A stretch of 64,000 bases of DNA from an uncultured Oscillibacter sp. (GCF_900546705.1 NZ_URDP01000002.1:33807-97806); one strand, 5' to 3'; shown: positions 22,910 to 31,525, counted from the stretch's first letter. The notes: generated by a model from the letters alone, not told the origin. Program-made: numbers and translations.

Positions 22910-24010
22910 TTATCTCCGGCCTCCGAAGCCGCCGCGGCTGCCGCCGCCCCGGAAACCGCCGCCGCGACTGCCGCCGAAGCCCCGGCCAAAGCTGCCGCCT
23001 CCGCCGAAACTGCCCCGGCTGCCGCCGAAGCCTCTGCCGAAGCTGCCGCCGCCTCCGAAGCTGCCCCGGCTGCCGCCGAAGCCCCCGCCGAAGCTGCCGC
23101 CTCCGAAACCGCCGCCGCGGCTGCCGCCGGTGGGCGGACGGCGGGGCGGCTGGTTGGATCTGGGGGGACGGGGCGGGCGGGGCCGCCTGGGCGGTCTGGG
23201 CCGCCGGGGCCGTCCCCAGAAGATGGGATAGTAGAGCACGGTGGGCCGTCCCATGCCGGGCCGCAGGTACCGGCGGCGGTAACGGCTGTAGCGCACGCCG
23301 TCCAGGATGACCCAGACCACCACCAGCACCACCAGCATGGCCGCCACTTCCGCCGCCACCGCGCCGGGGGCGGGAGGCAGGTACCCGGCCGCCTGGGTGT
23401 AGTAGCCGTCCCCGGCGGAGTAAGTCTCCCGGACGGCGGGGATGTAGTTCTCCCGGACGGATACGCCGTAGAAGTCAGCGAACCACTGGAAGTAGGCGTC
23501 CGCCGTCTTGCGCACGGCAGCGTCATAGTCCCCGGCGGCGAAATCCTGCTCCATGTTGGCATAGAGCAGGCTGGTCAGCTCCTGGCCGTAGTTATAAAGT
23601 CCGTCTCCGCCGGAGACGCCGTAGTCTCCCGGCAATCCGCTCTGGGACACGTCGTCCAGCGTCAGCACCAGCACCAGGCCGTTGTTGCGCTCCCGGGAGC
23701 CCACGCCGTACTCGTTGCCCAGATCGGTGGCGTAATCCACAATATCCTCCCCGTCGGTGGTGAACACGGTCTGCACCATCAGCTGGGCGCCGGTCTGGGC
23801 GAAGAGGGAGGCGTTCATGGCGTCGATGTGGGCCATGGTCTCATCGGAGAGCACTCCGGCATAGTCGTACACATAGGTATAGGTGCCCACAATGGCGGTG
23901 GAGGGAGCCTGTCTGGTATCGGGCGCCCGGAGCGTGCCCAAGAGGATGCCCACTCCAATGGCCAGCACCATGATGACCGCCGCCACCGGGCGTTTTTGCA
24001 ATGCTTTCAT
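22910..24010 (-). CDS. TPM-domain (YgcG-like) membrane protein with Gly/Ser/Arg-rich tail (366 aa)
   Basis: Signal-anchor (about 8-26), then a TPM_phosphatase-type domain (about 42-175; VYDYAGVLSDETMAHID and NNGLVLVLTLDD motifs) facing outside. A second membrane helix (about 218-238) is followed by a cytoplasmic tail: a Pro/Arg-rich stretch (RPRRPRPPRR) and then about 65 residues of GGxFGGG/GGSRGSFGGGG repeats. Glycine-rich tails are usual for YgcG-like proteins; this one is long and internally duplicated. Last gene of the xpaC-telA-TPM unit. Possibly a membrane-integrity protein; function not established. Confidence 0.86.
   Translation of the reverse strand: MKALQKRPVAAVIMVLAIGVGILLGTLRAPDTRQAPSTAIVGTYTYVYDYAGVLSDETMAHIDAMNASLFAQTGAQLMVQTVFTTDGEDIVDYATDLGNEYGVGSRERNNGLVLVLTLDDVSQSGLPGDYGVSGGDGLYNYGQELTSLLYANMEQDFAAGDYDAAVRKTADAYFQWFADFYGVSVRENYIPAVRETYSAGDGYYTQAAGYLPPAPGAVAAEVAAMLVVLVVVWVILDGVRYSRYRRRYLRPGMGRPTVLYYPIFWGRPRRPRPPRRPRPPRPPRSNQPPRRPPTGGSRGGGFGGGSFGGGFGGSRGSFGGGGSFGRGFGGSRGSFGGGGSFGRGFGGSRGGGFRGGGSRGGFGGRR
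22916..23133 (-). repeat. Low-complexity coding repeats (GGSRGSFGGGG units)
   Basis: GC-rich imperfect tandem repeats encoding Gly/Ser/Phe/Arg units in the TPM protein tail. The longest unit (GSFGGGGSFGRGFGGSR) occurs twice in succession with near-identical DNA, so length variation between strains is likely. Confidence 0.85.
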
Positions 24011-24036
24011 CGTTTTCCCTTTCCCGCGGGGTCAGC

Positions 24037-25209
24037 TCAGGTGCGCAGCTCCAGGAGCTTTTGCTTGAGCTCGCCCTCGATTCTGCCCAGCTCGGCCTCG
24101 GCGGCCTGACGCTTGGCGGCGCCCTCCTTCTGGATATTGAGCACCTCGTCCAGCGTGGAGATCAGCTGCTCATTGGTGTGCTGGAGGGTCTCGATATCCA
24201 CCACGCTGCGCTCGGCCTCCCGGGCGGTAGCCACGGTGCCCATCTTGAGCATGTCCGCGTTCTTCTTCAAAAGCTCGTTGGTCATCTCCGTGACGGCGGA
24301 CTGAGCCGCGGTGGCCTGGCGTCCGTGCTCCAGTCCCAATGCCAGCACCATCTGACTTTTCCACAGCGGGATGGTGTTGACCAGGGAGGACTGGATCTTT
24401 TCCACCATGAGGGTGTCGTTGTTCTGGAGCAGCCGGGTCTGGGGACCCATCTGGATGGAGATCATCCGCGTCAGCTCCAGGTCGTGGAGCTTCTTTTCAA
24501 ACCGGTCGCACAGCTGGGCAAGGTCGTTGTAGGCCTGGGCGTCCTCCTGGGCGCCGGTCTGCTCCGCCTTGGCTTTCAGGGCGGGCAGTTCCGCAGAGCG
24601 CACCTGCGCCAGCCGTTTCTTGCCGGCCAGGATATACATGGTCAGCTCCTTGTAGTACTTCAGGTTCAGCTCATACATCTGGTCCAGCATGGCCACGTCC
24701 TTCAAAAGGGTCACCTGATGCTGCTCCAGCTCCCGGACGATCTTGTCCACATTGGACTCCACCTTGGCGTACTGGGCCTTCATGGCCTCCAGCTTGCTGC
24801 CGGTCTTTTTAAAGAGGCCGAAGAGGCCCTTCTTCTCCTCTTCCTCGCCGAAGCCCTTGAGTTCCACCACCAGTTCGGAGAGGGACTTGCCCACCTCCCC
24901 CAGATCCTTGGTGCGCACGGAGTTGAGGGCGTTTTCGGAAAAGCTCGCCACGTTTTTCTGGGCGGCGGCGCCGTACTGGAGAATCATCTGGGAGTCGGTC
25001 AGGTCAATTTTTTTGGAAAACTCCTCCACCGCCTGCTTCTCCGCGTCGGAGAGGAGGCTGTCATCCATCTGCACCGGCTCCGCCGCCGGCTTCTCCGGCT
25101 CCTGGGGCGCCGCCTGGGCCGCCGGGTCCAGGGTCAGCTCCGGCACAGCCTCCTGGGGTGCGTCCGGGGTCAGGGTCAGCTCCGGCATCGTGTTCTTTTC
25201 ATCAGCCAT
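24037..25209 (-). CDS. telA: TelA-family toxic anion resistance protein (390 aa)
   Basis: Cytoplasmic helical protein. Acidic/Pro-rich first ~60 residues, then the TelA domain with long amphipathic helices (e.g. VESNVDKIVRELEQHQVTLLKDVAMLDQMYELNLKYYKELTMYI, about 150-200) and the IQMGPQTRLLQNNDTLMVEKIQSSLVNTIPLWKSQM block typical of TelA/YceH proteins. Members are linked to tellurite, antibiotic and membrane stress; the biochemical role is unclear. GGAGGAAGAAACT precedes the ATG. Follows xpaC by 55 nt. Confidence 0.92.
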   Translation of the reverse strand: MADEKNTMPELTLTPDAPQEAVPELTLDPAAQAAPQEPEKPAAEPVQMDDSLLSDAEKQAVEEFSKKIDLTDSQMILQYGAAAQKNVASFSENALNSVRTKDLGEVGKSLSELVVELKGFGEEEEKKGLFGLFKKTGSKLEAMKAQYAKVESNVDKIVRELEQHQVTLLKDVAMLDQMYELNLKYYKELTMYILAGKKRLAQVRSAELPALKAKAEQTGAQEDAQAYNDLAQLCDRFEKKLHDLELTRMISIQMGPQTRLLQNNDTLMVEKIQSSLVNTIPLWKSQMVLALGLEHGRQATAAQSAVTEMTNELLKKNADMLKMGTVATAREAERSVVDIETLQHTNEQLISTLDEVLNIQKEGAAKRQAAEAELGRIEGELKQKLLELRT

Positions 25210-25264
25210 AGTTTCTTCCTCCGTTCCGGGTCCCGCCTGGGGACCGTTCGATTGTTTCCGTGGT

Positions 25265-25975
25265 TCAAAGCCCCGGCCGTGCGGTGCCGTCTGCGGGCTC
25301 GTCCGCCTTGAGCGGCTGGTCCGTCAGTCCCTCCCGGGCCATCATGGTCTCCAGCACGGTGATGTCCGTGGAGATGTCCATGGCCTCGGCGCCGTACAGG
25401 CTATCCAGCTGCTTTTCAAAGGCGGAGACGATGGTGCGCATCATGCCCTCCACCCGGGCAAGGGTGGCGTCGATGTTCTCCCCGGAGACGCCGGTGCCGC
25501 TCATGCGGTCGTAGGCGTTCAAGAGCTTGAGGGTGGTAGGCAGGTAGTAGTCCATGAACTTGCGGATCTGGGGCAGCTTTTCCGGGCTGCGTCCCACCTC
25601 CTCGAAGATCTTGGCGGACACCTGCTCCAGCCGCACGATGTCGGCGGAGATGCCGGCATCGGCGATGTTCTCGTCCAGCCGCTTCATCTCGGCGATAGCC
25701 AGGCGGCCGTCTTTTCGCACCTTGTCCAGCTCCGGATTGCCGCTGCTCTCCTCCCTGGGCTGCGCCTCCTTGGCCTGCGTCTCCCCGGCCTGGGACGTCT
25801 GTCCCACAGCGCCGGCGCGGCAGAGCCTGCTCACCAGGAAAAACACCACCACCGACACCAACGCCGCCGCGGCTATGTGGGCCGGCCGGTACAGCGGCGC
25901 CAGCGCGCCCCAACAGATCCAAAGCACACCCACCGCGTAAAAAGGCGCCGTGCTTTTGCGTTTTTCCGCTTCCAC
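25265..25975 (-). CDS. xpaC: XpaC-like protein (5-bromo-4-chloroindolyl phosphate hydrolysis family, 236 aa)
   Basis: Two N-terminal membrane helices (about 12-48) and a cytoplasmic helical domain with the XpaC pattern IAEMKRLDENIADAGISADIVRLEQVSAKIFEEVGRSPEKLPQIRKFMDYYLPTTLKLL. Almost always found beside telA, as here. The family name comes from an indicator phenotype, so it should not be taken as a proven enzyme activity. AAGGAGG lies 7 nt before the GTG at 25975, which is preferred over TTG at 25981. First gene of the operon. Confidence 0.88.
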   Translation of the reverse strand: MEAEKRKSTAPFYAVGVLWICWGALAPLYRPAHIAAAALVSVVVFFLVSRLCRAGAVGQTSQAGETQAKEAQPREESSGNPELDKVRKDGRLAIAEMKRLDENIADAGISADIVRLEQVSAKIFEEVGRSPEKLPQIRKFMDYYLPTTLKLLNAYDRMSGTGVSGENIDATLARVEGMMRTIVSAFEKQLDSLYGAEAMDISTDITVLETMMAREGLTDQPLKADEPADGTARPGL

Positions 25976-26010
25976 GGGCAAGCCTCCTTTTCCGTTTTTG
26001 TTGTGGCTTT

Positions 26011-26039
26011 ATTATACCCTGCCGCCCGGACAGGGTCAA
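26011..26039 (-). promoter_or_regulatory. Sigma-A promoter of the xpaC-telA-TPM operon
   Basis: On the minus strand TTGACC (26034-26039), 17 nt, TATAAT (26011-26016); close to consensus, so the operon is probably well expressed. Confidence 0.85.
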
Positions 26040-26068
26040 GGCGGCGGGTTGTGAAATGATTGTGAATG

Positions 26069-26098
26069 AAAAAGCCCCCTCCCGGCATGGGAGAGGGC
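26069..26098 (-). terminator. Terminator of the DUF6512-like gene
   Basis: On the minus strand GCCCTCTCCC / GGGAGGGGGC stem followed by T5. Confidence 0.8.
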
Positions 26099-26103
26099 AC
26101 GGG

Positions 26104-26643
26104 CTAGGGCCGGGGGATGCCGTACGCTCCGGTGACGGCGTCCTGCCACAGAGGCAGATGGGGCGGGCGGAAGGTGAAATAGATGAACAAAAACGCCAGA
26201 ATCCACAGCACCAGCAGCCCTGCCACCTGACGCCACAGGGCGCTGGAGCGCCGCCGCTCCAGCAGCACGAAGTCCACCGCGAACACGGCGGCGGCCGAGA
26301 GCACAAACACGGCGATATCCGCCCACAGCCAGTGGCGGCCGGTCACGCCGGTGTAGGTATAAAAGAGCACGGGGATGAGGGCAAGGCCCGCCAGCATCCC
26401 CGCCGCCCGGGCGGAGAGCACGTTGGGGTAGTTGCGGCCCAGGAAGCACACCTGGATCACGGAGAAGAAAAACACCGGGAAGAACAGCAGCTTCATGTGC
26501 TCCCAGGTGGACTCGTTCACGGCGGAAAAGGCCGCCGCCAGCACTGTGCCGCCGCTCCAATCATAGGTGAAATGGAGCAGCGTCCCCGCCGCCACCGCAA
26601 AAAGGAACCCCGCCGCCTCCCAGAAAAACAATCGCTTTCGCAT
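26104..26643 (-). CDS. Six-helix membrane protein, DUF6512-like (179 aa)
   Basis: Polytopic protein of five or six helices with the opening RLFFWEAAGFLFAVAAGTLLHFTYDWSGG and the AVNESTWEHMKLLFFPVFFF motif (about 40-60), which I associate with the DUF6512 group of Firmicutes membrane proteins. Function unknown. GGAGG lies 8 nt before the ATG at 26643; the longer frame to 26790 overlaps the azlD terminator and is rejected. Confidence 0.78.
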   Translation of the reverse strand: MRKRLFFWEAAGFLFAVAAGTLLHFTYDWSGGTVLAAAFSAVNESTWEHMKLLFFPVFFFSVIQVCFLGRNYPNVLSARAAGMLAGLALIPVLFYTYTGVTGRHWLWADIAVFVLSAAAVFAVDFVLLERRRSSALWRQVAGLLVLWILAFLFIYFTFRPPHLPLWQDAVTGAYGIPRP

Positions 26644-26659
26644 CGCGGCCGCCTCCAAC

Positions 26660-26690
26660 AAAAAAGACTGCGGCCCGGCAGCCGCAGTCT
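26660..26690 (-). terminator. Terminator after azlCD
   Basis: On the minus strand GACTGCGGCTGCCGGGCCGCAGTC hairpin followed by T6. Confidence 0.88.
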
Positions 26691-26722
26691 CATTGTACGC
26701 CGCGAAGGCGGAAAATATACCC

Positions 26723-27058
26723 TCAGACGAACACCGCCTGTACCAGCACCATATAGAGGGCGGTGCCCCCGGCGATGGACAACAGCACATTGCGCCGCCA
26801 GCAGTGGAGCACCGCCACCGCCGCCACGGACAAAATCTCCGCCGCCCCGTGGGGCGGCGCGGAAAACTCCACGCTGCGCAGGCAGTACACCACCAGAAGG
26901 CCCATGACCGCCGGCGGCAACACCTTCCCCAGATACAGCACCACCGCCGGAGGCCGCCGCTTTTCCGGAAACAGCCAGAAGGGAAGCCACCGGGTCAGCT
27001 GGGTGCCGGCCGCCAGGGCCAGGATCATGATGATCGTCTCCAGTCCCGTCAGACGCAC
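26723..27058 (-). CDS. azlD: Branched-chain amino acid exporter small subunit, AzlD family (111 aa)
   Basis: Three to four membrane helices; GTQLTRWLPFWLFP near the N-terminus and the LPPAVMGLLVVYCLR segment are AzlD features. Works with AzlC to export branched-chain amino acids (and their analogues). The GTG start at 27058, preceded by GGAGG, overlaps the azlC stop by 10 nt, the usual coupled arrangement. A longer frame reading upstream inside azlC is a shadow. Confidence 0.9.
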   Translation of the reverse strand: MRLTGLETIIMILALAAGTQLTRWLPFWLFPEKRRPPAVVLYLGKVLPPAVMGLLVVYCLRSVEFSAPPHGAAEILSVAAVAVLHCWRRNVLLSIAGGTALYMVLVQAVFV

Positions 27059-27747
27059 AGCCGTTTCCTCCCTCCCAGTAAAATCGCCGTCATGATGACC
27101 ATGGCAGGGATGACCAGGTTGTCCGGCCCGAACACTGCCAGGGACACCACCGCCGCGCCGATGCCCACGGCGCCGGGGACTCGCGCCTCCGGCTTTTTCC
27201 ACTGCTCCAGAAACAGCACCACAAAAAGGGCCGTCAGGGCGAAGTCCAGCCCCGTGGTGTCAAAGGGGATGTGGCTGCCGGCCAGGGCCCCCAGAGCGGT
27301 GGCCCCAACCCAGTAGCTGTAGTCCAGCAGGGAGATCCAGAAGTAGAAGTCCCGCCGCGCTACTCCCTCCGGCGCCTCCAGGGTGGACACCAGGGAGAAC
27401 GTCTCATCGCACAGCGTGGAGATGAGGAACGGCCGCACCCGGCCCAGCCCCCGGTACTTGTCCAGCAGGCTCAGTCCGTAGAAAAGGTGCCGGGCGTTGA
27501 CCATCACCGAGAGCAAAAACGCCTGCACCGGGTCGAAGGCGGTGGTCAGCAGCGTGACGGCCACATACTGGATGCTGCCCCCCAGCACCAGGGCGCTCAT
27601 GGCCGTGGCCCACACCACGCCGTAGCCCTTGGTCTGCATCAGCACGCCGTAGGCAAAGCCCAGCACCAAAAACCCCGTCATCACCGGGACGGTGGCGGGG
27701 AAGGCGGCCCGCAGCGCCGCCCGGCGTCCCTTGGTCGTCGATTCCAT
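27049..27747 (-). CDS. azlC: Branched-chain amino acid exporter large subunit, AzlC family (232 aa)
   Basis: Eight hydrophobic segments. AzlC features are FPATVPVMTGFLVLGFAYGVLMQ (about 15-37), the LVLGGSIQYVAV motif, VNARHLFYGLSLL, and the SLLDYSYWVGATALGALAG segment. Exporter channel subunit paired with AzlD. It begins 9 nt after the YcxB-like gene, suggesting one transcript of three genes. Confidence 0.93.
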   Translation of the reverse strand: MESTTKGRRAALRAAFPATVPVMTGFLVLGFAYGVLMQTKGYGVVWATAMSALVLGGSIQYVAVTLLTTAFDPVQAFLLSVMVNARHLFYGLSLLDKYRGLGRVRPFLISTLCDETFSLVSTLEAPEGVARRDFYFWISLLDYSYWVGATALGALAGSHIPFDTTGLDFALTALFVVLFLEQWKKPEARVPGAVGIGAAVVSLAVFGPDNLVIPAMVIMTAILLGGRKRLCV

Positions 27748-27756
27748 GGTGCCCCC

Positions 27757-28281
27757 TTACTTCATGACCGCCTGGGGGCAGGCGCCGCGGAAAAACGCCA
27801 GGAACGCCTCACAGGACGCGGCGGCGCCGTCCTTGAAAAAGCCGGACTTGTCCAGCCGCACCACGGTGCCGCCGTCGAAGATCACCGCCAGCCACTCCCC
27901 CTGGTCCCGGACCTCCTTCACCTGGTCGTAGGTCTTTTCCGCCTGGGCGGCGGCGTCGCGGACGGTGATGGTCTCCGCCCCGAAGGTGACGGTGCGGTGC
28001 CAGGCGTCCACGCCCCACTGGGAAAGCAAGCGGCGGTACTGGTTGCGGGCCATGATGGGCAGGTAGAACTTCATCCGGAACACCGTCAGCACCAGCAGCA
28101 GGGCAAACAGCGCCGCATAGCCCCAGTTGCCGTCCAGCACCGAGCGCACCGCCATCACGGCGCAGCCTGCCGCCACCACCAGGGGCAAAAGCGGGATGCG
28201 CCGCCGTCCCGCCAGCAGCACCGGCCGCCGGGCCCAGTCCACGTACAGCGCCTGAGTAATCTCATAGCGATTTTCAAACAT
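27757..28281 (-). CDS. YcxB-like membrane protein (174 aa)
   Basis: Two central membrane helices (about 28-45 and 52-70) and a C-terminal cytoplasmic YcxB-type domain: VTFGAETITVRDAAAQAEKTYDQVKEVRDQGEWLAVIFDGGTVVRLDKSGFFKDG..EAFLAFFRG. The domain has the Y-x-x-V-K-E strand and the closing FLxFF typical of the family. Function unknown. AAGGAGG precedes the ATG. It starts just after the argS terminator and leads into azlC. Confidence 0.85.
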   Translation of the reverse strand: MFENRYEITQALYVDWARRPVLLAGRRRIPLLPLVVAAGCAVMAVRSVLDGNWGYAALFALLLVLTVFRMKFYLPIMARNQYRRLLSQWGVDAWHRTVTFGAETITVRDAAAQAEKTYDQVKEVRDQGEWLAVIFDGGTVVRLDKSGFFKDGAAASCEAFLAFFRGACPQAVMK

Positions 28282-28309
28282 AAGTGCCTCCTTGCCCTCC
28301 GGGCATCTG

Positions 28310-28340
28310 AAAAAAGAGGGCGGGCCTGTGCCCGCCCTCT
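28310..28340 (-). terminator. Terminator of the murI-ywiB-argS operon
   Basis: On the minus strand AGAGGGCGGGCACAGGCCCGCCCTCT followed by T6. Confidence 0.92.
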
Positions 28341-28350
28341 CCGGGTTATG

Positions 28351-30096
28351 TCACATTCTCTCCGGCGCGTCCACGCCGATGAGCTTCAGGCCGTTTTTGA
28401 GCACCACGCGGGTGTCGTCGGCCAGCTTGAGCCGGGCGGCCATGACGCCGCGCTCCTCGCCCTTGATGCGGCAGGCGCTGTAGAAGCGGTGGAAGCAGCC
28501 GGCCAGCTCCTGGAGATAGCGGTTGATGTGGCTGGGATCGTAGTCCCGGGCGGCGAGCTTGATCTCCTCGCAGAACTGGGCGATCTGCTTGATGAGGGCC
28601 TTTTCCGTCTCGCCGGTGAGCACGGACATGTCCACGTCCGCCTGGTCGGGCACGCTGACGCCCTCCTCGCCCAGGGCCCGCAGCAGCGAGCAGATCCGGG
28701 CGTGGGCATACTCCACGTAGTAGATGGGGTTCTCGCTGTCCTCCCGGACGGCCAGACCCAGGTCGAAGTCCATCTGGGTGTCGGGCTTGGCGTTGAAGAA
28801 CCAGCGTGCGGCGTCCACGGGGATCTCGTCCAGCAGGTCGCTCAGGGAGATGGCCTTGCCGGTGCGCTTGGACATACGCACCACCTCGCCGTCCCGCAAC
28901 AGCTTGACCAGCTGCATGAGCACGATGTCCAGCTTCTCGGAGCCATTGAGGCCCAGGGCGTCCAGTGCCCCCTTCAGACGGGCCACATGGCCGTGGTGAT
29001 CGGCGCCCCAGACGTTGATGACCTTGTCGAAGCCCCGGACGGCGAACTTGTTGCGGTGGTAGGCGATGTCGGCGGCAAAGTAGGTGTAGAAGCCGTTGGC
29101 CCGGCGCAGCACGTCGTCCTTGAGGTCCAGCTTCTCAATGTCCGCCTCCTTCTTGCCGGCCTTGCGGAAGTGCTCCCGGAGGATGTCGGCGGTCCGGAGC
29201 CACAGCGCCCCGTCCTTTTCGTAGGTCCAGCCCTTCTCCGTCAGAAGGTCCACAGTCTCGGCCACATACCCGCTTTCGTGGAGGGTGGACTCATAGAACC
29301 AGTTGTCGTAGTGAATCTTGTACCGGGCCAGGTCGGACTTCATCTTGGGCAGGTTCACGGAAAGGCCGAACTGGGCCAGCTTCTCCTGACGCTCCGCCTC
29401 GGGCACGTCCAGAAGCTCCTTGCCATGCTGATCGTAGTAGGCCTGGGCCAGGTCCCGGATGTCGCCTCCCTGGTAGCCGTCGGCGGGGAATTCCACCGCG
29501 TCCTCCCCCAGGATGATCTGGAGATACCGGGCCTCGATGGAGTGGGCGAACTTGTCGATCTGGTGGCCGGCGTCGTTGACGTAGAACTCCCGGGTCACGT
29601 CGGCGCCGCAGGCGGTGAGGACGCTGGCCAGGGTGTCGCCCAGCACGCCGCCCCGGGCGTTGCCCATGTGCATGGGGCCGGTGGGATTGGCGGAGACGAA
29701 CTCCACCATGATCTTCTGGCCCTTGCGGGTGTCGTTGGTGCCGTAGGCGCCGCCCTCGGACTCCACGGCGCCCATGACGCCGGCGTACCAGCTGTCGTGG
29801 AGGCGGAAGTTCAGAAAGCCCGGGCCGGCGATCTCGGCGGAGGCAAAGTAGGTGCCCTCCAGGTCCATATGATCCAGCAGCGCCTGGGCGATGTTCCGGG
29901 GGGGCTGGCGCAGCGCCTTGGAGGCGGCCAGGGCGAAGGTGGTGGTAAAGTCGCCGTTGGCCGTGTCCTTGGGGATCTCCACCGGCGCGGTCTTGACCTC
30001 CGCCCGGGGCAGCGTGCCGTCGGCCACCGCCGCCTCGTAGGCGGACATGGCCAGCTGTGCCGCCTGGTCCTTCGCGTTTTGAATCATGTTGATCAT
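28351..30096 (-). CDS. argS: Arginine--tRNA ligase (581 aa)
   Basis: Class I synthetase charging tRNA-Arg. Visible are the N-terminal additional domain, the HIGH-equivalent ANPTGPMHMGNARGG (about 125-139), the KMSKS-equivalent VVRMSKRTGKAI (about 405-415) and the C-terminal DALR anticodon-binding helices, ending GVDAPERM. Length is normal. It follows ywiB by 29 nt, as in Bacillus, and is closed by a strong terminator. Confidence 0.97.
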   Translation of the reverse strand: MINMIQNAKDQAAQLAMSAYEAAVADGTLPRAEVKTAPVEIPKDTANGDFTTTFALAASKALRQPPRNIAQALLDHMDLEGTYFASAEIAGPGFLNFRLHDSWYAGVMGAVESEGGAYGTNDTRKGQKIMVEFVSANPTGPMHMGNARGGVLGDTLASVLTACGADVTREFYVNDAGHQIDKFAHSIEARYLQIILGEDAVEFPADGYQGGDIRDLAQAYYDQHGKELLDVPEAERQEKLAQFGLSVNLPKMKSDLARYKIHYDNWFYESTLHESGYVAETVDLLTEKGWTYEKDGALWLRTADILREHFRKAGKKEADIEKLDLKDDVLRRANGFYTYFAADIAYHRNKFAVRGFDKVINVWGADHHGHVARLKGALDALGLNGSEKLDIVLMQLVKLLRDGEVVRMSKRTGKAISLSDLLDEIPVDAARWFFNAKPDTQMDFDLGLAVREDSENPIYYVEYAHARICSLLRALGEEGVSVPDQADVDMSVLTGETEKALIKQIAQFCEEIKLAARDYDPSHINRYLQELAGCFHRFYSACRIKGEERGVMAARLKLADDTRVVLKNGLKLIGVDAPERM

Positions 30097-30125
30097 ATCT
30101 GAAAAATCCTCTCTCGTTTGATTTT

Positions 30126-30572
30126 TTATCGTTCCTTCCGCCTGACCTGGATCTTGAAGCAGTTGCGCCCGGTCACCGTGTGCTCTACGGCGATGGAGTA
30201 GCGGATCTCCATGACGCCGCCCCGCTCGGTGAGGTTGTGGCGCAGGCGGCTGGTCTGGATATCCACGGCCAGCTCCCCGTAGGGCGTCTCGTAGAGGGAG
30301 GTGTGCTGCCGTCCCTCCTCAAAGATCATCTGGGAGTTGACGCTGCCCGCCCGGGTCAGCGTCACCCTTCCGTCCTCCACGGCAAACGTGGTGACGGTAC
30401 CCTCCATACCGGTGAGGGCCGTCTCCTCATAGGTCAGGACCAGTCCCCGGTCCGTCAGCTCCAGGGTGCCCTCGGTCATCAGCTCCGTCTCGTCGGGGTC
30501 GATGCCGTCAAAATACTGTTCGCCCCGGATACGCAGCAGCACCGGCAGCTTCTCCTGTTCAATAGCGTTCAA
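30126..30572 (-). CDS. ywiB: YwiB-like DUF1934 protein (148 aa)
   Basis: Small beta-barrel (lipocalin-like) protein of unknown function: LLRIRGEQYFDGIDPDETELMTEGTLELTDRGLVLTYEETALTGMEGTVTTF matches the DUF1934 layout, closing with IRYSIAVEHTVTGRNCFKI. The start is TTG at 30572, with GGAGG 7 nt upstream inside the 3' end of murI (14-nt overlap). The ywiB-argS pairing is conserved in Firmicutes and supports the call. Confidence 0.87.
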   Translation of the reverse strand: MNAIEQEKLPVLLRIRGEQYFDGIDPDETELMTEGTLELTDRGLVLTYEETALTGMEGTVTTFAVEDGRVTLTRAGSVNSQMIFEEGRQHTSLYETPYGELAVDIQTSRLRHNLTERGGVMEIRYSIAVEHTVTGRNCFKIQVRRKER

Positions 30573-31374
30573 TGTCGATCCTCCGTGCCGCGTGATGAAG
30601 GTCCTCCTGCAAAAAGAGGGAGGCCAGGTGCTCAAAATCCTCCGCCCGGTCGCTGACGAAAAACTCCGACTCGCCCCGGCGGTTTTCGTCGGCCCGCAGG
30701 CCTCTGGCCTTGAGCATGCGCTTGAGCTCGAAGGCGGACTCCTCCCCGGCGGACACCAGCTCCACGCCCGGCCCCATGATCCCGGCGATCACGTCGGTGA
30801 GGAGGGGGTAGTGGGTGCAGCCCAGAATGAGGGTGTCGATGCCGGTCTGGCGCAGGGGCTCCAGATACTCCCGGGCCACCGTCTCGATGACCACGTCCCC
30901 CGGCCGCACCCGGCCGTTTTCCACCAGGGGCACCAGCAGCGGGCAGGCCTTCTCCGTCACCTGGATCTCCGGGTCCAGCCGGTGCAGCGCCGCGCCGTAG
31001 GCCCCGGAGCGGACGGAGGCGGGGGTGGCGATCATGCCCACACGCTTGTTCTTCGTCACCGCCGCGGCCCGGCGGCAGGTGGGCTCCACCACCCCCACCA
31101 TGGGCAGGTCGTTTTCCGCCTGGAGGGTGGAAAGGGACGTGGTGGTCACCGTGCCGCAGGCGATCAAAATGGCCTTGAGGTCAAAGCTGCGCAAAAACCG
31201 CACGTCCTGCCGGGCATACTTCAAAATGGTCTCCCGGGACCGCCCGCCGTAGGGCACCCGGGCGGTGTCGCCGAAATAGATGAGATTTTCCTCCGGCAGG
31301 ATCTTCCACAGGGCGCGCACTGCCGTCAGCCCGCCCAGGCCGGAATCAAAAACGCCGATGGGTCGCATATCCAT
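30559..31374 (-). CDS. murI: Glutamate racemase (271 aa)
   Basis: Supplies D-glutamate for peptidoglycan. FDSGLGGLTA (9-18), YFGDTARVPYG (33-43), the first catalytic cysteine C73 in IACGTVTTT and the second in LILGCTHYPLL are present. The residue after the first Cys is Gly instead of the textbook Asn (ACNT), a variant I associate with some clostridial racemases. Start: ATG at 31374 gives the usual length; AAGGAG is 13 nt upstream, and an ATG at 31368 is also possible. First gene of murI-ywiB-argS. Confidence 0.93.
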   Translation of the reverse strand: MDMRPIGVFDSGLGGLTAVRALWKILPEENLIYFGDTARVPYGGRSRETILKYARQDVRFLRSFDLKAILIACGTVTTTSLSTLQAENDLPMVGVVEPTCRRAAAVTKNKRVGMIATPASVRSGAYGAALHRLDPEIQVTEKACPLLVPLVENGRVRPGDVVIETVAREYLEPLRQTGIDTLILGCTHYPLLTDVIAGIMGPGVELVSAGEESAFELKRMLKARGLRADENRRGESEFFVSDRAEDFEHLASLFLQEDLHHAARRIDIERY

Positions 31375-31439
31375 ACGCTTGATCGAACTCCTTCTGTCCA
31401 TCCGGGCGGGCCGGAACCTCAGTTACATCCGAGTTATAT

Positions 31440-31468
31440 ATTATACTATGGGCACCGGGCAGCCGCAA
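31440..31468 (-). promoter_or_regulatory. Sigma-A promoter of murI-ywiB-argS
   Basis: On the minus strand TTGCGG (31463-31468), 17 nt, TATAAT (31440-31445). Confidence 0.78.
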
Positions 31469-31525
31469 GACAGATTTTAGTCTTTTTACCCGCTTTTTTG
31501 TGTGGAATTTTGCCCGCGGCTTTGC

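Noticed and set aside
22916..23133. Regular GC-rich repeats considered as a CRISPR array
   Set aside because: The units are in frame and encode a Gly/Ser/Arg tail; there are no unique spacers of constant length and no cas genes.
27271..30102. A 943-aa open frame on the plus strand opposite argS and azlC
   Set aside because: Shadow of argS, whose HIGH and KMSKS motifs are intact; no ribosome site or domain on the plus strand.
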